The position numbers and the translations under genes were made by a program. A model generated the notes under the pieces. That model saw nothing but the letters and a program-made list of their open reading frames with translations. It made no database searches and was not told the origin of the DNA. From Candidatus Nitrosocosmicus oleophilus (GTDB lineage: Archaea > Thermoproteota > Nitrososphaeria > Nitrososphaerales > Nitrososphaeraceae), in the NCBI RefSeq assembly GCF_000802205.1, contig NZ_CP012850.1, forward strand, positions 2,816,587 through 2,880,586: a stretch of 64,000 bases of DNA. The letters are read 5' to 3'. Of this stretch, positions 62,045-64,000 are shown piece by piece (position 1 is the stretch's first letter; every line of letters starts with the position of its first letter).

Positions 62045-64000
62045 TTATATTCTCGATGGTTTGACTACCGCTTTCGCTTGAGCCTGTTGAACCTGTGCTA
62101 CCTGTTGTTCCTGAACCTGTGCTACCTGTTTGACTACCGCTTTCGCTTGAGCCTGTTGAACCTGTGCTACCTGTTGTTCCTGAACCTGTGCTACCTGTTG
62201 TTCCTGAACCTGTGCTACCTGTTGTTCCTGAACCTGTGCTACCTGTTGTTCCTGAACCTGTGCTACCTGTTGTTCCTGAACCTGTGCTACCTGTTGTTCC
62301 TGAACCTGTGCTACCTGTTGTTCCTGAACCTGTGCTACCTGTTGTTCCTGAACCTGTGCTACCTGTTGTTCCTGAACCAGCGGTGCCTGTTTGACTACCG
62401 CTTTCGCTTGAGCCTGTTGAACCTGTGCTACCTGTTGTTCCTGAACCTGTGCTACCTGTTGTTCCTGAACCTGTGCTACCTGTTGTTCCTGAACCTGTGC
62501 TACCTGTTGTTCCTGAACCTGTGCTACCTGTTTGACTACCGCTTTCGCTTGAGCCTGTTGAACCTGTGCTACCTGTTGTTCCTGAACCTGTGCTACCTGT
62601 TGTTCCTGAACCTGTGCTACCTGTTGTTCCTGAACCTGTGCTACCTGTTGTTCCTGAACCTGTGCTACCTGTTGTTCCTGAACCTGTGCTACTGTTGTTC
62701 CTGAACAGCTGTTTTGACTACCGCTTTCGCTTGAGCCTGTTGAACCTGTGCTACCTGTTGTTCCTGAACCTGTGCTACCTGTTGTTCCTGAACCTGTGCT
62801 ACCTGTTGTTCCTGAACCTGTGCTACCTGTTGTTCCTGAACCTGTGCTACCTGTTGTTCCTGAACCTGTGCTACCTGTTGTTCCTGAACCAGCGGTGCCT
62901 GTTTGACTACCGCTTTCGCTTGAGCCTGTTGAACCTGTGCTACCTGTTGTTCCTGAACCTGTGCTACCTGTTGTTCCTGAACCTGTGCTACCTGTTGTTC
63001 CTGAACCTGTGCTACCTGTTGTTCCTGAACCTGTGCTACCTGTTGTTCCTGAACCTGTGCTACCTGTTTGACTACCGCTTTCGCTTGAGCCTGTTGAACC
63101 TGTGCTACCTGTTGTTCCTGAACCTGTGCTACCTGTTGTTCCTGAACCTGTGCTACCTGTTGTTCCTGAACCTGTGCTACCTGTTGTTCCTGAACCTGTG
63201 CTGTCAGAGGAATCACTACCTGAACCTGTGCTGTCAGAGGAATCACTACCTGAGCCTGTGCTGTCAGAGGAATCACTACCTGAGCCTGTGCTGTCAGAGG
63301 AATCACTACCTGAGCCTGTGCTGTCAGAGGAATCACTACCTGAGCCTGTGCTGTCAGAGGAATCACTACCTGAGCCTGTGCTGTCAGAGGAATCACTACC
63401 TGAGCCTGTGCTGTCAGAGGAATCACTACCTGAGCCTGTGCTGTCAGAGGAATCACTACCTGAGCCTGTGCTGTCAGAGGAATCACTACCTGAGCCTGTG
63501 CTGTCAGAGGAATCACTACCTGAGCCTGTGCTGTCAGAGGAATCACTACCTGAGCCTGTGCTGTCAGAGGAATCACTACCTGAGCCTGTGCTGTCAGAGG
63601 AATCACTACCTGAGCCTGTGCTGTCAGAGGAATCACTACCTGAGCCTGTGCTGTCAGAGGAATCACTACCTGATTCGGTCCCTTGGCCTGCACTAATACT
63701 ACCGCTATTATCTTGGTTTTGTACTGCGAAATTGTTACCTGAACTAAGGTCATCAATTCCACCTCCAAAGCTCTTCTGCTCATCTGAAGAATCATTGTCG
63801 GAACTTACTTGTTCGGGACCGCTAGACTCTTCACTATTTTGAATCGGAGATCCGGATACGGCTTGATCCATTGATTCGACTTCTGACCTATTAGAATTTA
63901 CATTTGGCTGATCACTACCATGGCATAGACCATTTGGTAGTGAAACACTACAATTATTGTCCTTATATTCATTATTGTTTATGTTTGTCGGTAATCCGTT
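62045..64000 (-). CDS. Partial surface protein: beta-helix end plus long SD and TG repeats, with an internal frame slip
   Basis: The frame stays open to the window edge, so the start lies beyond 64000. The first visible residues (NGLP ... DNNC ... LPNGLCHG) match the C-terminal end of the beta-helix protein at 3211-4245 at about 18 of 28 positions. Then come a Ser/Asn/Asp linker, 16 copies of a 10-residue GSDSSDSTGS unit and many 8-residue TGSGTTGS units broken by TGSSESGSQ blocks. Near 62692 one C of the repeat consensus is missing; downstream the frame reads VAQVQEQQ units and stops at 62045. In the unslipped frame the protein would keep TGSGTTGS units and end ...TQTNNSSSSSI at 61989. A sequencing error, a pseudogene or phase variation are possible. 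Likely a surface stalk or adhesin-like protein. Confidence 0.72.
   Translation of the reverse strand, partial: NGLPTNINNNEYKDNNCSVSLPNGLCHGSDQPNVNSNRSEVESMDQAVSGSPIQNSEESSGPEQVSSDNDSSDEQKSFGGGIDDLSSGNNFAVQNQDNSGSISAGQGTESGSDSSDSTGSGSDSSDSTGSGSDSSDSTGSGSDSSDSTGSGSDSSDSTGSGSDSSDSTGSGSDSSDSTGSGSDSSDSTGSGSDSSDSTGSGSDSSDSTGSGSDSSDSTGSGSDSSDSTGSGSDSSDSTGSGSDSSDSTGSGSDSSDSTGSGSDSSDSTGSGTTGSTGSGTTGSTGSGTTGSTGSGTTGSTGSTGSSESGSQTGSTGSGTTGSTGSGTTGSTGSGTTGSTGSGTTGSTGSGTTGSTGSTGSSESGSQTGTAGSGTTGSTGSGTTGSTGSGTTGSTGSGTTGSTGSGTTGSTGSGTTGSTGSTGSSESGSQNSCSGTTVAQVQEQQVAQVQEQQVAQVQEQQVAQVQEQQVAQVQEQQVAQVQQAQAKAVVKQVAQVQEQQVAQVQEQQVAQVQEQQVAQVQEQQVAQVQQAQAKAVVKQAPLVQEQQVAQVQEQQVAQVQEQQVAQVQEQQVAQVQEQQVAQVQEQQVAQVQEQQVAQVQEQQVAQVQEQQVAQVQQAQAKAVVKQVAQVQEQQVAQVQQAQAKAVVKPSRI
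62061..63200. repeat. 24-bp tandem repeat array with longer spacer blocks
   Basis: Units read CTACCTGTTGTTCCTGAACC plus TGTG on the plus strand (24 bp, coding TGSGTTGS on the minus strand). Five runs are separated by blocks coding GSSESGSQ. One unit at about 62692 lacks a C. Units are near-identical, indicating recent expansion. Confidence 0.92.
63201..63680. repeat. 30-bp tandem repeat array, 16 units
   Basis: Sixteen units of 30 bp, each CTGTCAGAGGAATCACTACC plus TGAGCCTGTG (the first has one base changed), coding GSDSSDSTGS on the minus strand. Exactly in frame; no spacers, so not CRISPR. Confidence 0.95.

Noticed and set aside
62061-63680. Possible CRISPR array
   Set aside because: Units are contiguous 24- or 30-bp repeats with no unique spacers and lie within a coding frame.
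62078-63842. Long plus-strand frames (LCYLLFLN..., LPVVPEPV..., EESLPEPVLS...)
   Set aside because: They are reverse-strand readings of the tandem arrays. All frames are open because the units are multiples of three without stop codons; the minus-strand frame has the natural linker and beta-helix end.

Overview
The window looks like chromosome from an ammonia-oxidising thaumarchaeon (Nitrososphaeria) of the soil I.1b lineage. A complete archaeal amoC lies at 1113-1676. The gene content is thaumarchaeal: an ADP-forming acyl-CoA synthetase of the type used in the hydroxypropionate/hydroxybutyrate cycle, a blue-copper membrane protein, KEOPS and t6A genes, an intron-bearing tRNA-Ala and an archaeal-type AspRS. 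The DNA is AT-rich, intergenic spaces are long, and many TATA-like boxes sit 25-32 bp before start codons, as in nearly leaderless archaeal transcripts. Low GC combined with many secreted Ser/Asn/Gly-rich proteins fits Candidatus Nitrosocosmicus better than Nitrososphaera; that genus call is inference. I saw no rRNA, CRISPR array, transposase or prophage.

Layout. 1-6340: solitary amoC, secreted repeat and beta-helix proteins, and a secreted protein ending in a pterin-carbinolamine-dehydratase-like domain. 6970-11121: small conserved proteins of unknown function, a tiny zinc ribbon and a secreted protein. 11135-16221: a minus-strand block with purK-purE-nadX, a ferredoxin fused to an unknown domain, and a two-domain rhodanese. 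16341: tRNA-Ala. 16645-22247: a methyltransferase, a secreted PQQ-type beta-propeller and a run of very small Cys-rich proteins. 22355-26038: membrane cupredoxin, JAMM protease, AspRS, a putative KH protein. 26213-32801: orphan OppD-type ATPase, sufS-sufU, PAP2 phosphatase, glutamate dehydrogenase, A-type Fe-S carrier. 32886-37734: ADP-forming acyl-CoA synthetase, then a tRNA-modification group (Cgi121, THUMP protein, Sua5) beside a UbiE-like methyltransferase. 37908-42199: class III nucleotide cyclase, GTP cyclohydrolase I and a first MoxR-VWA pair. 42240-46049: a pentose-phosphate operon (transketolase-N fused to ribulose-phosphate epimerase, transketolase-C, transaldolase) and a thioredoxin. 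46400-49806: small secreted paralogues, an HtrA protease, a ZnuC-like ATPase. 50286-55188: an RHH regulator, a membrane protein and a second MoxR-VWA pair. 55282-61611: secreted PsbP-like protein, PH-SHOCT protein, a membrane protein/double-wHTH pair, dimeric dUTPase, GNAT-amidohydrolase operon. 61989-64000: a partial, highly repetitive surface protein running off the window edge.

Most unusual items: the exported PCD-like fusion with one active-site His replaced; the transketolase-N/epimerase fusion; two separate AAA+/VWA machines 9 kb apart; the edge repeat protein, whose visible N-terminal end matches the C-terminus of the beta-helix protein at 3211-4245 and which carries a single-base frame slip inside its repeats; and an in-frame 51-bp tandem duplication of the copper-ligand end of the cupredoxin gene lying just after its stop codon. 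Family assignments come from reading motifs by eye; no database search was run.
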